Assembly (NCBI GenBank): GCA_016791265.1
Contig: JAEUMY010000008.1
Coordinates: 1-64,000, forward strand
From: Betaproteobacteria bacterium
Lineage (GTDB): Bacteria > Pseudomonadota > Gammaproteobacteria > Burkholderiales > Usitatibacteraceae
DNA: 64,000 nucleotides
Reading direction: 5' to 3'
Under the pieces are notes generated by a model. It searched no databases. It had not been told where the DNA came from and was given only the letters and a program-made list of their open reading frames with translations. Shown in pieces: positions 52,665-62,241 of the stretch; the stretch's first letter is position 1; the number at the start of each line of letters is the position of its first letter. The position numbers and the translations under genes are program-made.

Positions 52665-54502
52665 TTGCGAATATTCGCAGGACCGGGGCGCTTGCGTGCG
52701 CGATGATTCTGGCGGCAGCCGGTCACGCCGCGGTGGCGAGCGCGAAAGACGGGCAAGGGCCGGACTTGCGCAAGGTGTTGCGCTACGCCTTTGAGGTCGC
52801 GGAAACGAGCATGGATCCGCAAAAGGTCAGTGACGTGTATTCCAACATCGTCAACAACGCGCAATTCGATTCGCCGCTGCGCTACGACTACCTCGCTAGG
52901 CCCACCAAACTCGTGCCCAATGTCACCGTGGGCATGCCGGAGTTCACCGACAACTATCGCACGCTGACATTCAAGATTCGGCCTGGCATTTACTTCGCGC
53001 CGCACGAAGTCTTTGGCGGCAAGAAGCGCGAGCTAACCGCCGAAGACTACGTCTACACCATCAAACGCCTGTTCGATCCGAAGTTGTCGGCGCCGCTACT
53101 GGCCGAGGTGGAGGGCTACATCGTCGGCTCCGACGAGATGATGAAGCGTGTGCGCAAGGCCAACAAGATGGACTACGACACGCCGCTGGAGGGTCTCAAG
53201 GCGCTCGATCGGTACACGGTGCAGATCAAGCTGAACGACCCCAAACCCAACTGGATATACAACCTTGCCGACTGTCGTGTGTCCTGCGCCGTGGCCCGCG
53301 AAGTGGTGGAGAAGTATGGCGAAGACATCGGCTCCAATCCGGTCGGCACAGGGGCGTATCGCATCGCATTCTGGAAGCGCTCGTCCAAGATGGTGTTCGA
53401 GCCGAATCCGAACTTCCGTGAAGAGTATTTCAGTGGCGAACCGGCCGCCGACGACAAGGAAGGCCAAGAGATTCTCGCCAGACTGAAAGGGCGTCGGTTG
53501 CCGATGGTTGGCAAAGTCGAGGTTTACATCATCGAAGAGCGCCAGCCGCGTTTCCTCGCGTTCCAGAACGTCGAACATGACCTGCTCTGGATCGTGCCAG
53601 AAGACTTCGCCAATCTGGTCATGCCGAACAACAAACTGGCGCCTGGTCTCGAGAAGCAGGGGATTCGTCTGTCACAAATTGCCGCCCTGGATATCACCTA
53701 CGCCGTGTTCAACATGAACGACCCCCTCGTGGGTGGGTATTCGCCAGACAAGGTGGCATTGCGCCGAGCCATTTCGCTGGCCTACAAGACGCACGATGAA
53801 ATTGCCATCATCCGCAAAGGGCAGGCGATTCCGGCGCATACGCCGTACAGTCCGGGCGTGATCGGTTACGACCCCAACTTCAAAACCTCGGCCAACGAGT
53901 ACAACCCGGCCAAGGCCAAGGCGCTGCTTGACATGTATGGGTACGTGGATCGGGACGGTGATGGCTACCGCGAGATGCCGGACGGAAAACCGTTGGTGTT
54001 GCAGCATCACACGTCCCCCACGGCACGCGATCAGCAGTTCGATGAATTGTGGAAGCGTTCGATGGACGAGATCGGACTAAAGATCAACATCAACAAAGGC
54101 AAGTGGCCCGACCATCTCAAGGCCTCCAATGCAGGAAAGCTGATGATGTGGCAGTTGGGAGGTTCCGCATCCAGCCCTGACGCGAGCGGAACGTTGCTCA
54201 ACTTGTACGGACCCACCGCCGGATTCAAGGGCAACCGCGCCTTTTTCAAGTTGCCGGCGTATGACGAGGCCTACGAAAAAGCGGAACAGCTTCCACATTC
54301 GCCTGAACGCACGAGGCTCTACCAGGAAATGGCGCGATTGATGGTGGCCTACGCACCTTGGAAGATCAACACCCACCGCATCATTTCCGATCTGTACTAT
54401 CCGCATGTGATCGGTTTTCGCCGCCCCATGGTGCAAAGCCAGAACTGGTGGCGTTTCATCGACATCGATCTTGAACTGCGGAAGAAGTACGTTACCCAGT
54501 GA
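52661..54502 (+). CDS. Peptide-type ABC transporter substrate-binding protein 2
   Basis: 613 residues. Start ATG overlaps the stop of binding protein 1. The signal peptide begins Met-Ile-Ala-Asn-Ile-Arg-Arg, so the palindrome supplies the basic N-region. It is paralogous to its neighbours over the full length (AETSMDPQKVSDVYSN, VGTGAYRIAFWKRSSKMVFEPNP, VDRDGDGYREMPDG). It has an extra Cys pair (DCRVSCAV), absent from the others. The D-x-D-G-D-G loop is conserved. Confidence 0.94.
   Translation: MIANIRRTGALACAMILAAAGHAAVASAKDGQGPDLRKVLRYAFEVAETSMDPQKVSDVYSNIVNNAQFDSPLRYDYLARPTKLVPNVTVGMPEFTDNYRTLTFKIRPGIYFAPHEVFGGKKRELTAEDYVYTIKRLFDPKLSAPLLAEVEGYIVGSDEMMKRVRKANKMDYDTPLEGLKALDRYTVQIKLNDPKPNWIYNLADCRVSCAVAREVVEKYGEDIGSNPVGTGAYRIAFWKRSSKMVFEPNPNFREEYFSGEPAADDKEGQEILARLKGRRLPMVGKVEVYIIEERQPRFLAFQNVEHDLLWIVPEDFANLVMPNNKLAPGLEKQGIRLSQIAALDITYAVFNMNDPLVGGYSPDKVALRRAISLAYKTHDEIAIIRKGQAIPAHTPYSPGVIGYDPNFKTSANEYNPAKAKALLDMYGYVDRDGDGYREMPDGKPLVLQHHTSPTARDQQFDELWKRSMDEIGLKININKGKWPDHLKASNAGKLMMWQLGGSASSPDASGTLLNLYGPTAGFKGNRAFFKLPAYDEAYEKAEQLPHSPERTRLYQEMARLMVAYAPWKINTHRIISDLYYPHVIGFRRPMVQSQNWWRFIDIDLELRKKYVTQ
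52667..52678. repeat. GCGAATATTCGC palindrome copy
   Basis: Exact copy at codons 3-6 of binding protein 2, read as Ala-Asn-Ile-Arg in the signal peptide. Confidence 0.95.
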
Positions 54503-54554
54503 TGGCACTCATTCGGGGTTGTCCGCGCAGGCGGCCGGGGCCAGGGCGAGCGGC

Positions 54555-54560
54555 TATAAT
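54555..54560 (+). promoter_or_regulatory. Candidate -10 box before binding protein 3
   Basis: Perfect TATAAT in the 172-base gap, about 115 bases before the start codon; no convincing -35. It suggests that binding proteins 3-4 and the permease genes may have their own transcript. Confidence 0.4.
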
Positions 54561-54674
54561 CGCCCCCTTTCGTCCAGAAGACGGTCAGTCAGTCCCGCCC
54601 ACAAGGCCGGTCATGAACGGACGCGCGGGAGGTAGCGGGACCATGGCCCGGATTCATCCAGGGGAGTTTGAAGT

Positions 54675-56489
54675 TTGAGCGGGCGCATGTTGGCCGTGCG
54701 CATTGGCGCGCTGCTGCTCGCCGTGTGCGGCCTGGTTGCGCGTGCGGACGCGGCGCCACAGAAGGTGCTGCGCGTGGCGATGTCAGCCGCTGAGCGTTCG
54801 TTCGATCCGCAGGTCGAATCCGACCTCTACTCGAACTGGGTCAATCAGGTCATTTTCGATCCTCTGTATCGCTATGATTACCTCGCCCGGCCGGTGAAGG
54901 TGGTGCCCAACACGGCCGAAGCGATGCCCGAAGTCACCGAAGGCGGGCTGGTCTACACCGTGCGGCTCAAGTCCGGCATCCGTTTCACGCCTCATGCGGC
55001 GTTCCAAGGCAAGCCGCGCGCGCTCTCCGTGTCCGATTACGAATATTCGCTGAAGCGGCTGGTCGACCCGAAGAATCGCTCCCAGTGGCAGTGGCTCGTC
55101 GAAGGCAAGATCGTCGGTCTGGATGAGCTCGCCGCGCAGGCGAAGAAGACAGGCAAGTTCGACTACGACGCCAAGATCGAGGGCATCCGTCAGCTTTCAC
55201 CCAACACGCTGCAAATCCGACTGAAGCGACCGGACTATAACTTCATCTACATCCTCGCCATGACGGCCACGGGGGCTGTCGCGCGCGAGGTCGTTGACGC
55301 CCATGCCGCCGACATCGGCGCCCATCCGGTCGGCACCGGGCCGTTCGTGCTGAAGCTGCACACCCGGCGCTCGAAAATGGTGCTGGAGAAGAACCCGGAT
55401 TTTCGAGACGAGTTCATTGAGGTTCAGTACGCCGACTCAAATGATCCCCAGGACCGCGAGGTGGTGAAGTACCTGGCCGGCCGCAAAGTGCCGATGATCG
55501 ATCGCGTGGAAATCGATGCGATCGAAGAGCCCCAGCCGCGCTTTCTGGCATTCCTCAATGGCGAACACGATGTGCTTGAGAATTCCCCGCGTGAATTCAT
55601 CAACCAGATCATGCCAGGCGGCAAACTGGCGCCCAAGCTCGAGCGCGAAGGTGTGAAGGCCCAGCGCGAGCCGCAGATGGAAGTGGTTTTCACCTACTTC
55701 AACATGGAGGACCCGGTGGTCGGCGGCTACACGCCGGAGAGAACCGCGCTACGCCGCGCCATCGTCCTCGCCTACAACATGGACGCGGAAATCAACGTGG
55801 CCCGCAAGGGCCAGGCCATCCAGGCCCAGTCCATGATTCCGCCCGGGGTCACCGGCTACGATCCGAGTTTCAAGAGCGATGCGGGTGAACACAACATCGC
55901 CAAGGCCAAAGCCCTGCTCGACATCTACGGTTATGTGGATCGCGACGGCGACGGTTGGCGGGAGGATCCGCAGGGGAACCCGATACGCATGGTTTACACC
56001 ACCCAGCCTGGTCAAGACTATCGCGATCTGGACCTGCTCTGGTACAAGGCCAACACGGCGATTGGACTGAATGTGGAGATTCGAAAGGTGCAGTTCGCCG
56101 ATGCTTATCAGGCGGCCAAGCTCAAGAAGTTGCAGATATGGGGCTTGTCTTGGGGCGCCGACTATCCGGACGCCGAAAACTTCGTGCAGCTGCTTTATGG
56201 CCCGAATTGTGCGGAGTCAAATAAGTCCTGCTTCAATTTGCCAGAGTACAACCAGCTCTATGACAGAGCCGCGAGCTTGCCTCCATCGGAAGAGCGGAAC
56301 CAAATCTATCGTGAGATGGCGCGTCTGGCGCTCGCGTACGCGCCGTGGAAGCTCGGCGTGCATCGCATCTGGCACCATTTCGCGCGGCCATGGGTGATCG
56401 GTTTCAAGCATCACCCCATCAATGCCACCAACTTTTTCGTCTACAGCGATATCGATGTGGACGCGCAGGCGAAAGGACGGGCGCGGTGA
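54675..56489 (+). CDS. Peptide-type ABC transporter substrate-binding protein 3
   Basis: 604 residues from a TTG with GGGGAG eight bases upstream; an ATG at 54687 is the alternative. Either start leaves a signal peptide ending near ARADA. Full-length paralogue: SFDPQVESDLYSNW, FDPLYRYDYLARPVKV, VGTGPFVLK, VDRDGDGWREDPQG. A one-mismatch palindrome copy encodes the Glu-Tyr-Ser of DYEYSLKRL. Binding protein 4 has the same three residues at the same place, written GAG TAC TCG, so only the codon choice differs. Confidence 0.93.
   Translation: MSGRMLAVRIGALLLAVCGLVARADAAPQKVLRVAMSAAERSFDPQVESDLYSNWVNQVIFDPLYRYDYLARPVKVVPNTAEAMPEVTEGGLVYTVRLKSGIRFTPHAAFQGKPRALSVSDYEYSLKRLVDPKNRSQWQWLVEGKIVGLDELAAQAKKTGKFDYDAKIEGIRQLSPNTLQIRLKRPDYNFIYILAMTATGAVAREVVDAHAADIGAHPVGTGPFVLKLHTRRSKMVLEKNPDFRDEFIEVQYADSNDPQDREVVKYLAGRKVPMIDRVEIDAIEEPQPRFLAFLNGEHDVLENSPREFINQIMPGGKLAPKLEREGVKAQREPQMEVVFTYFNMEDPVVGGYTPERTALRRAIVLAYNMDAEINVARKGQAIQAQSMIPPGVTGYDPSFKSDAGEHNIAKAKALLDIYGYVDRDGDGWREDPQGNPIRMVYTTQPGQDYRDLDLLWYKANTAIGLNVEIRKVQFADAYQAAKLKKLQIWGLSWGADYPDAENFVQLLYGPNCAESNKSCFNLPEYNQLYDRAASLPPSEERNQIYREMARLALAYAPWKLGVHRIWHHFARPWVIGFKHHPINATNFFVYSDIDVDAQAKGRAR
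55039..55050. repeat. Iterated palindrome, one-mismatch copy
   Basis: Reads ACGAATATTCGC; in binding protein 3, read as Glu-Tyr-Ser. Confidence 0.6.
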
Positions 56490-56491
56490 GC

Positions 56492-58297
56492 ATGCGAATA
56501 TTCGCAATTCTCGTGTGTGCTGGAATGCTGGTCGCCGATGCGGCGCATGCGCAGCAGAAGGTGTTGCGCACCCAATTTCGCACGGCCGAAACCGGCTTCG
56601 ATCCGCAACAGCGCGACGACCGCTATTCCGTCGGCGTGATGGAGAACATCTTCGAGCCACTGCTGACCTATGACTATCTGGCGCGCCCAGTCAGATTGGT
56701 CTCGCTCACGGCGACCGAAGTGCCGCAGGCGGAGGAGAGCGGCACACGCTACACCTTCAAGTTGCGTCCCGGCATCCTGTTCGCCGACGATCCGGCTTTT
56801 GGCGGCAAGAAGCGCGAGCTGGTGGCGGCGGATATCGAGTACTCGATCAAGCGCTTTCGTGATCCGGTCAACCGCAGCCCGTACGAATGGCTGTTCGAGA
56901 ACAAGCTGGTCGGTCTGGATGAGCTCGCCGCGCAGGCGAAGAAAACCGGCAAATTCGACTATGACGCCAGGATTGAGGGCATTCGCGTCATCGACAAGTA
57001 CACCATCAGCTTCAAGCTGAAGGAGCCGGACTACAACTTCCTCTACATCCTCGCCATGCCCAATGTGGTGCCGGTCGCGCGCGAGGTGATCGAGAAGTAC
57101 GGGACCAATTCCAATGCCCACCCGGTCGGCACGGGCCCGTACCTCCTCAAGGAATGGACGCCGCGCTTCAAGATCGTGCTGGAGAAGAATGCCAATTTCC
57201 GCGGCTTCACGCTGAATGAGGAATTCGCCGATCCGAAGGATGAATGGGACCAGCGCGCCATCGCCGACTTGCGCGGCAAGAAGCTGCCGCTCCTGGACCG
57301 CATTGAAATCTATCCCATCGAGGAGGAGCAGCCGCGCTTCCTCGCGTTCATGAACGGCGATCACGACGTGATGCTGGAGACGCCCTTCGCGTTCATCAAT
57401 CAGGTGCTGCCCAACGGCAAGCTCTCTGACGGCATGGCGAAGAAGGGCGTGCGCGCGTTCAAGGAGTCGCAGCCGGAAATCACCTACGACGCGTTCAACG
57501 TGGACGAGAAGAAGAGTCCCACGATTGGCGGCTATTCACCCGAGAAAGTCGCGCTGCGTCGCGCGATGGTGCTGGCTTACGACAACGAGCAGGAAGTGCG
57601 CATCGCCAGGAAGGGCCAGGCCATGCCCGCGCAGTCGCCGGTTCCGCCGGGCATCGTGGGCTACGACCCCGCTTTCCGCGCCGAGGCGACGCAGCATGAC
57701 CCAGTGCGCGCGAAAGCGCTGCTGGACATGTACGGATATGTCGACAAGGACGGCGATGGCTGGCGCGAGAAGCCGGACGGCACGCCGCTGACCCTCAACT
57801 ACAAATACAACGCGCGCAACGACGAGAACCGGCAATTGGCGGAGCTCTTCGTCAAGTGCATGGCGGCGGTGGGTTTGCGGGTGACGTCGCTGCCGGTGCA
57901 ATTTTCCGATCTGTTGCGCGACCGCAAGGTGGGCAAGTACGAGATCGGCCAATCCGCGTGGATCGCTGACTACCCCGATGCGCAGAACTTCCTGCAACTG
58001 CTTTACGGACCCAATACCGACCAGTCCAACGATGCGCGCTTCCAGTTGGCGGCGTTTGATCGCCTCTACGAGAAATCGCTTACCATCCCGGACAGCCCGG
58101 AGCGCAACGCCCTGTATCGCGAGATGAATCGGTTGATCGTGGCTTACGCCCCCTGGCGCCTGGGCGTGCATCGCGTGTTCAACCATCTCATGTATCCCTG
58201 GGTCAAGGGTTTCAAGAAGCATCCCATCCTGTATACGAATTACATGTACCTCGACCTTGATGTCGCGGAACGCGACAAGGCGCTGGGAAATCGATAG
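56492..58297 (+). CDS. Peptide-type ABC transporter substrate-binding protein 4
   Basis: 601 residues from the ATG; a GTG at 56486 overlapping the previous stop is possible. The signal peptide starts Met-Arg-Ile-Phe-Ala, codons made by a palindrome copy, and ends near DAAHAQ. Full-length paralogue closest to binding protein 3 (both have GLDELAAQAKKTGKFDYDA). The D-x-D-G-D-G loop is in VDKDGDGWREKPDG. Last of four binding proteins before the permeases. Confidence 0.94.
   Translation: MRIFAILVCAGMLVADAAHAQQKVLRTQFRTAETGFDPQQRDDRYSVGVMENIFEPLLTYDYLARPVRLVSLTATEVPQAEESGTRYTFKLRPGILFADDPAFGGKKRELVAADIEYSIKRFRDPVNRSPYEWLFENKLVGLDELAAQAKKTGKFDYDARIEGIRVIDKYTISFKLKEPDYNFLYILAMPNVVPVAREVIEKYGTNSNAHPVGTGPYLLKEWTPRFKIVLEKNANFRGFTLNEEFADPKDEWDQRAIADLRGKKLPLLDRIEIYPIEEEQPRFLAFMNGDHDVMLETPFAFINQVLPNGKLSDGMAKKGVRAFKESQPEITYDAFNVDEKKSPTIGGYSPEKVALRRAMVLAYDNEQEVRIARKGQAMPAQSPVPPGIVGYDPAFRAEATQHDPVRAKALLDMYGYVDKDGDGWREKPDGTPLTLNYKYNARNDENRQLAELFVKCMAAVGLRVTSLPVQFSDLLRDRKVGKYEIGQSAWIADYPDAQNFLQLLYGPNTDQSNDARFQLAAFDRLYEKSLTIPDSPERNALYREMNRLIVAYAPWRLGVHRVFNHLMYPWVKGFKKHPILYTNYMYLDLDVAERDKALGNR
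56494..56505. repeat. GCGAATATTCGC palindrome copy
   Basis: Exact copy that includes the G of the start codon of binding protein 4; read as Arg-Ile-Phe. Symmetric over 14 bp. Confidence 0.95.
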
Positions 58298-58379
58298 TCA
58301 GTCAGTAAACGGCAGCAACACGGCAGCAGCAGGCCCGCTCGCGAAGACTTGCGCTGCGGAATTTTGTTGAGGAGGCACG

Positions 58380-59318
58380 ATGGCGGCATACATCATTCGA
58401 CGACTGTGGCAGATGATTCCCACGCTGGGGGGCGTCATCCTGCTCATCTTTTTCCTGTTCACTTACTTTGGCGGCGACCCCGCCCTGGTGCTGGCGGGCA
58501 AGATTTCCAATCCTGAGCAGATCGCGAATATTCGCAAGCAGCTCGGCGTGGACGAGCCTTACTGGAAACAGTTGCTCATCTTCGTGCAACAGGTGTTCAC
58601 CTTCGACTTTGGCCGCAGTTGGTCGACCAACGAGGAAGTTTCCAAAATCATCCTCACCCGCGTCGGTCCGACACTCACCATCATGATTCCGGTGTTGGTC
58701 ATCGAGACCATTCTGGCCATCATCCTGGCCATCGGTGTGGCCTATGTGCGCGGCACATTGACCGACCGCACCATCATGATCATCTGCACGGTGGCGATGT
58801 CGATCAGCTTCCTGGTCTACATCATCGTCTTCCAGTGGCTGTTCGGTTTCATACTGGGCTGGTTCCCCGTGCAGGGCTGGAGCGAAAGCTTCTGGAAGAA
58901 CCTGTTCACGTACGCGCCTCTGCCCATTATGCTCGCCGTATTCGTGGGCCTCGCACCGCAGCTACGGCTCTATCGCTCGTTCTTCCTGGAAGAGATCAAT
59001 CAGGACTACGTGCGCACCGCGCGCGCCAAGGGCGTGCCGGAAAACGTGATCATGAGGAAGCATGTGCTCCGCAACGCCATGATCCCGATCCTCACCAACA
59101 TCGGCATCTACATTCCGGGTCTATTCGTGGGTTCCTTCCTGCTGGAAGTGTTTTTCTCGATTCCCGGCCTTGGCCGAGAAGTCGTGACCGCGGTGAACCG
59201 CTCAGACTTTCCCGTCATCAAGGCGATCACGGTCTATCTCGCCATGATCACCATGCTCGTCAATCTCGCCGTCGACGTGATGTACAAGTTCGTCGATCCG
59301 CGCGTTCAGTTGAAGTGA
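58380..59318 (+). CDS. ABC transporter permease, DppB/OppB type
   Basis: 312 residues, six membrane spans. Start MAAYIIRRLWQMIPTLGGV is typical; GAGG lies upstream. The EAA loop that docks the ATPase is visible (EEINQDYVRTARAKGVPENVIMRKHVLRNAMIPI). A palindrome copy encodes Ala-Asn-Ile-Arg in the conserved periplasmic stretch PEQ-IANIRKQLGVDEPYW. It pairs with the OppC-type permease 10 bases downstream. Confidence 0.95.
   Translation: MAAYIIRRLWQMIPTLGGVILLIFFLFTYFGGDPALVLAGKISNPEQIANIRKQLGVDEPYWKQLLIFVQQVFTFDFGRSWSTNEEVSKIILTRVGPTLTIMIPVLVIETILAIILAIGVAYVRGTLTDRTIMIICTVAMSISFLVYIIVFQWLFGFILGWFPVQGWSESFWKNLFTYAPLPIMLAVFVGLAPQLRLYRSFFLEEINQDYVRTARAKGVPENVIMRKHVLRNAMIPILTNIGIYIPGLFVGSFLLEVFFSIPGLGREVVTAVNRSDFPVIKAITVYLAMITMLVNLAVDVMYKFVDPRVQLK
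58524..58535. repeat. GCGAATATTCGC palindrome copy
   Basis: Exact copy in the DppB/OppB-type gene, read as Ala-Asn-Ile-Arg. Confidence 0.95.
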
Positions 59319-59328
59319 GGAGCCCAAC

Positions 59329-60426
59329 ATGAGCTCGATTGCAGAAACCACCCAACCCACCGCCGCGCCGCTGCACCAGGAGTCGCCCGGCCTCTGGACG
59401 CTGGCCTGGCGCCGCTTGAAGCGCGACAAGGTCGGCATGATCGCGATGGTCATCGTCATCGCCTTCCTCCTCGTGATGCTTGCTTCGCGAGTCGGCATCG
59501 TCGCCGGCAATTGGAGCAAGGAAGCCGGCGTGTCCTACGCCAACCCGGTGTTCATGAAGGGCGCCGAGAATCTCGAGGCCGCGACCGTCGCGGGCGGTGT
59601 GCCGGTGTCCAAGGTGCCGCCGGTCGATCTTTCCGACATTGATCCGCTGGCGCCCCGCTACAAGGAATGGGAGGAGCGAGCCAAGCAGATTTCGGTGACC
59701 GAGACACCGCGCTCCGACACGCTGCTCTTCGGTGGCGACAAGTGGGGCCGGGACGTGATCCAGAAAGTCATCAAGGGTTCCGAAGTCTCCATCACCGTCG
59801 GTCTCATCGCGGCGCTGCTCGCGACCGTCATCGGCACGTTCCTAGGCGCACTGGCCGGCTACATGGGCGGCAAGGTCAACGACACGCTGGAATGGTTCTA
59901 CAACATCTTCACTTCCATTCCGTACATCCTGCTGGTCCTCTGTTTCGCCGCCGTCGCCAGCACGCCGCGGGTGGCCGAGCTGACCTTCGGCTTCAACAAG
60001 GGCATCGTGCCCATCATCGTCATTCTCGGCCTGACCGGCTGGACTGGCATTTATCGCCTGGTGCGCGCCGAGTACATCAAGCACGCCAACCGCGAGTATG
60101 TGCGGGCGGCGGCGGCGATCGGCACGTCGCACACGTCGCGCATGTTCGTGCATATCCTGCCGAACGTGAGCCATGTCTGCCTCGTGCAGTTGTCTCAGCA
60201 TGTGGTCCAGTTCATCAAGGCCGAGGTGATCCTGTCCTTCCTCGGGCTCGGTGTGCCGGTGGACATGGTGTCCTGGGGCACGATGCTCGCCGAGGCGCAG
60301 AGCGAACTGGTCATCGGCAAGTGGTGGCAGCTTGTCGCCGCCGGCGCCAGCATGGCGATCCTTGTGACCGCGTTTTCCATGCTCACGGATTCGTTGCGCG
60401 ACGCGCTCGATCCGAAAATAAAGTGA
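59329..60426 (+). CDS. ABC transporter permease, DppC/OppC type
   Basis: 365 residues. N-terminal cytoplasmic segment and first span (IAMVIVIAFLLVMLA), then a periplasmic stretch of about 80 residues longer than in many OppC. The core membrane domain follows, with the EAA loop (ANREYVRAAAAIGTSHTSRMFVHILPN) and SFLGLGVPVDMVSWGTML. It completes the membrane channel of the importer. Confidence 0.95.
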   Translation: MSSIAETTQPTAAPLHQESPGLWTLAWRRLKRDKVGMIAMVIVIAFLLVMLASRVGIVAGNWSKEAGVSYANPVFMKGAENLEAATVAGGVPVSKVPPVDLSDIDPLAPRYKEWEERAKQISVTETPRSDTLLFGGDKWGRDVIQKVIKGSEVSITVGLIAALLATVIGTFLGALAGYMGGKVNDTLEWFYNIFTSIPYILLVLCFAAVASTPRVAELTFGFNKGIVPIIVILGLTGWTGIYRLVRAEYIKHANREYVRAAAAIGTSHTSRMFVHILPNVSHVCLVQLSQHVVQFIKAEVILSFLGLGVPVDMVSWGTMLAEAQSELVIGKWWQLVAAGASMAILVTAFSMLTDSLRDALDPKIK

Positions 60427-60440
60427 CCACGGACGCAACC

Positions 60441-62144
60441 ATGAGCCAAGCCATGAACATTCTTGAAGTCCAAAACCTTCGCGTCTCGTTTCGCCTCGAT
60501 CAGGGCCAGATTTTCGATGCGGTCAAGGGCGTGAGCTTCGATGTGCCGACCAACTCCACCGTGGCGCTGGTGGGAGAGTCGGGATCGGGCAAGTCCGTGT
60601 CGGCCATGTCGATCCTCGGCTTGCTGCCCGAAGGCCAGTCGATCATTCACGCCGACAGCGTCATCAACTACTCGGGCCGCAATCTGCTGAAACTCGGCAT
60701 GAGCGAGATGCAAAAACTTCGCGGCAAGGACATCTCGGTCATTTTCCAGGAGCCGATGACGTCACTCAATCCCGTGTTCACCGTCGGCGATCAGATTTCC
60801 GAGGTGCTGCGGCTGCACATGGGCATGTCGAAGGCCCAGGCCTGGGCGCGCGCCGAGGAGTTGCTGAACGAAGTCGGCATCCCCAATCCGAAGTTGCGCA
60901 TCAAGTCCTACCCGCACGAGATGTCCGGCGGCCAGCAGCAACGCGTCATGATCGCCATGGCCATCGCCTGCGAGCCCAAGCTCCTCATCGCGGACGAGCC
61001 CACGACTGCGCTTGACGTGACCATTCAGAAGCAGATTCTCGATCTCATCGCCAAGCTGCAAGCCTCGCATCACATGTCCGTGCTCTTCATTACCCACGAC
61101 CTCGGCGTGGTGGGCGAAATCGCCGACTCGGTGGTCGTGATGCAGCAAGGCGAGATTCAGGAGAAGGGCGCCGTCAAGGCCATCTTCGAGAATCCCGGGC
61201 ACCCGTACACGAAGGCGCTCCTCGCATGCCGCCCGCGGATCGAAGTGCGGCCAAAGCGCCTGCCGGTCATTGATGATTTCCTGAGTGGCGACGGCAGGGT
61301 GGAGACCGAAGAGCGTCGTCGCGGCCTCAATGGCGGCGAACCCATCGTGTTGGAAGTGAAGAACCTGAAGAAGGAATTCGAGCTGAAGGAAGGCCTCTTC
61401 AAGAAGCGCAAGGTCGCGGCCGTGAAGGGCGCCTCGTTCAAGCTCGCCAAAGGCAAGACCTTGGGCCTCGTGGGCGAGTCCGGATCGGGCAAGACCACGG
61501 TCGGGCTCACCCTCATGCGCCTGCACGATGCGAGTGGCGGCGAGGTGCTGTTCGACGGCGTCGACATCCTGAAGCTCTCCGAGAAAGACTTCATGAAGTA
61601 CAAGCGCCGCATCCAGATCATTTTCCAGAATCCCTATGCGTCGTTGAATCCGCGCATGACCGTGGGCCAGATCCTGCAGGAGCCGATGGAAGTGCATGGT
61701 ATCGGCGCCAGCAAGCAGGAGCGCGTGCAGATGGCGCTTGAACTGTTGAAGAAAGTCGGGTTGCCGCCGGTGTCGTTCTACAAGTATCCACACGAGTTTT
61801 CCGGCGGCCAGCGTCAGCGCATCGCCATCGCGCGCTGTCTCACCATGAAGCCCGAGGTGCTGATCTGCGACGAGTCCGTGTCCGCGTTGGATGTGTCGGT
61901 GCAGGCGCAGGTGCTCAATCTGCTGCAGGACCTGCAAGATGAATTCGGCATGAGCTACATCTTCATCTCGCACGACCTCGCGGTCGTGAAGTACATCTCC
62001 GATCAGGTGATGGTGATGAGCGAAGGCGACGTGGTCGAGGTCGCCAATTCCGACGAGATCTATCTCAATCCCAAACAGGAGTACACGCGGAAGTTGCTGG
62101 GGTCGATTCCGAAGGGCTGGGATGGATCGCGCGCCGCGGCCTGA
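60441..62144 (+). CDS. Fused double ABC ATPase, GsiA/DppDF type
   Basis: 567 residues from the ATG; a GTG at 60423 that overlaps the permease stop is possible. Two complete ATPase domains in one chain: domain 1 with [22 protein letters not shown] and [12 protein letters not shown]; domain 2 with [23 protein letters not shown] and [12 protein letters not shown]. Between them is the oligopeptide-type [12 protein letters not shown] segment. It drives import for the two permeases. Fusion of DppD and DppF equivalents is known in GsiA. No terminator separates it from the permease genes. Confidence 0.95.
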   Translation: MSQAMNILEVQNLRVSFRLDQGQIFDAVKGVSFDVPTNSTVALVGESGSGKSVSAMSILGLLPEGQSIIHADSVINYSGRNLLKLGMSEMQKLRGKDISVIFQEPMTSLNPVFTVGDQISEVLRLHMGMSKAQAWARAEELLNEVGIPNPKLRIKSYPHEMSGGQQQRVMIAMAIACEPKLLIADEPTTALDVTIQKQILDLIAKLQASHHMSVLFITHDLGVVGEIADSVVVMQQGEIQEKGAVKAIFENPGHPYTKALLACRPRIEVRPKRLPVIDDFLSGDGRVETEERRRGLNGGEPIVLEVKNLKKEFELKEGLFKKRKVAAVKGASFKLAKGKTLGLVGESGSGKTTVGLTLMRLHDASGGEVLFDGVDILKLSEKDFMKYKRRIQIIFQNPYASLNPRMTVGQILQEPMEVHGIGASKQERVQMALELLKKVGLPPVSFYKYPHEFSGGQRQRIAIARCLTMKPEVLICDESVSALDVSVQAQVLNLLQDLQDEFGMSYIFISHDLAVVKYISDQVMVMSEGDVVEVANSDEIYLNPKQEYTRKLLGSIPKGWDGSRAAA

Positions 62145-62158
62145 TGTCATGTAGTGCC

Positions 62159-62170
62159 GCGAATATTCGC
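62159..62170. repeat. GCGAATATTCGC palindrome copy
   Basis: Exact intergenic copy, 14 bases after the ATPase stop and 10 bases before a terminator stem. Confidence 0.95.
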
Positions 62171-62180
62171 AGCGAGAATG

Positions 62181-62206
62181 ACAAGGCCCGCAATCGCGGG
62201 CCTTGT
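62181..62206. terminator. Hairpin terminator between convergent genes
   Basis: ACAAGGCCCGC/GCGGGCCTTGT (11 bp) with loop AATC. The T-run is poor. A palindrome copy lies on each side. Confidence 0.75.
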
Positions 62207-62220
62207 CGTATTGAGCGCTT

Positions 62221-62232
62221 GCGAATATTCGC
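62221..62232. repeat. GCGAATATTCGC palindrome copy
   Basis: Exact intergenic copy, nine bases beyond the DUF4394 stop; symmetry extends to 16 bp. Only 50 bases lie between this and the previous copy. Confidence 0.95.
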
Positions 62233-62241
62233 AACCGGCAT

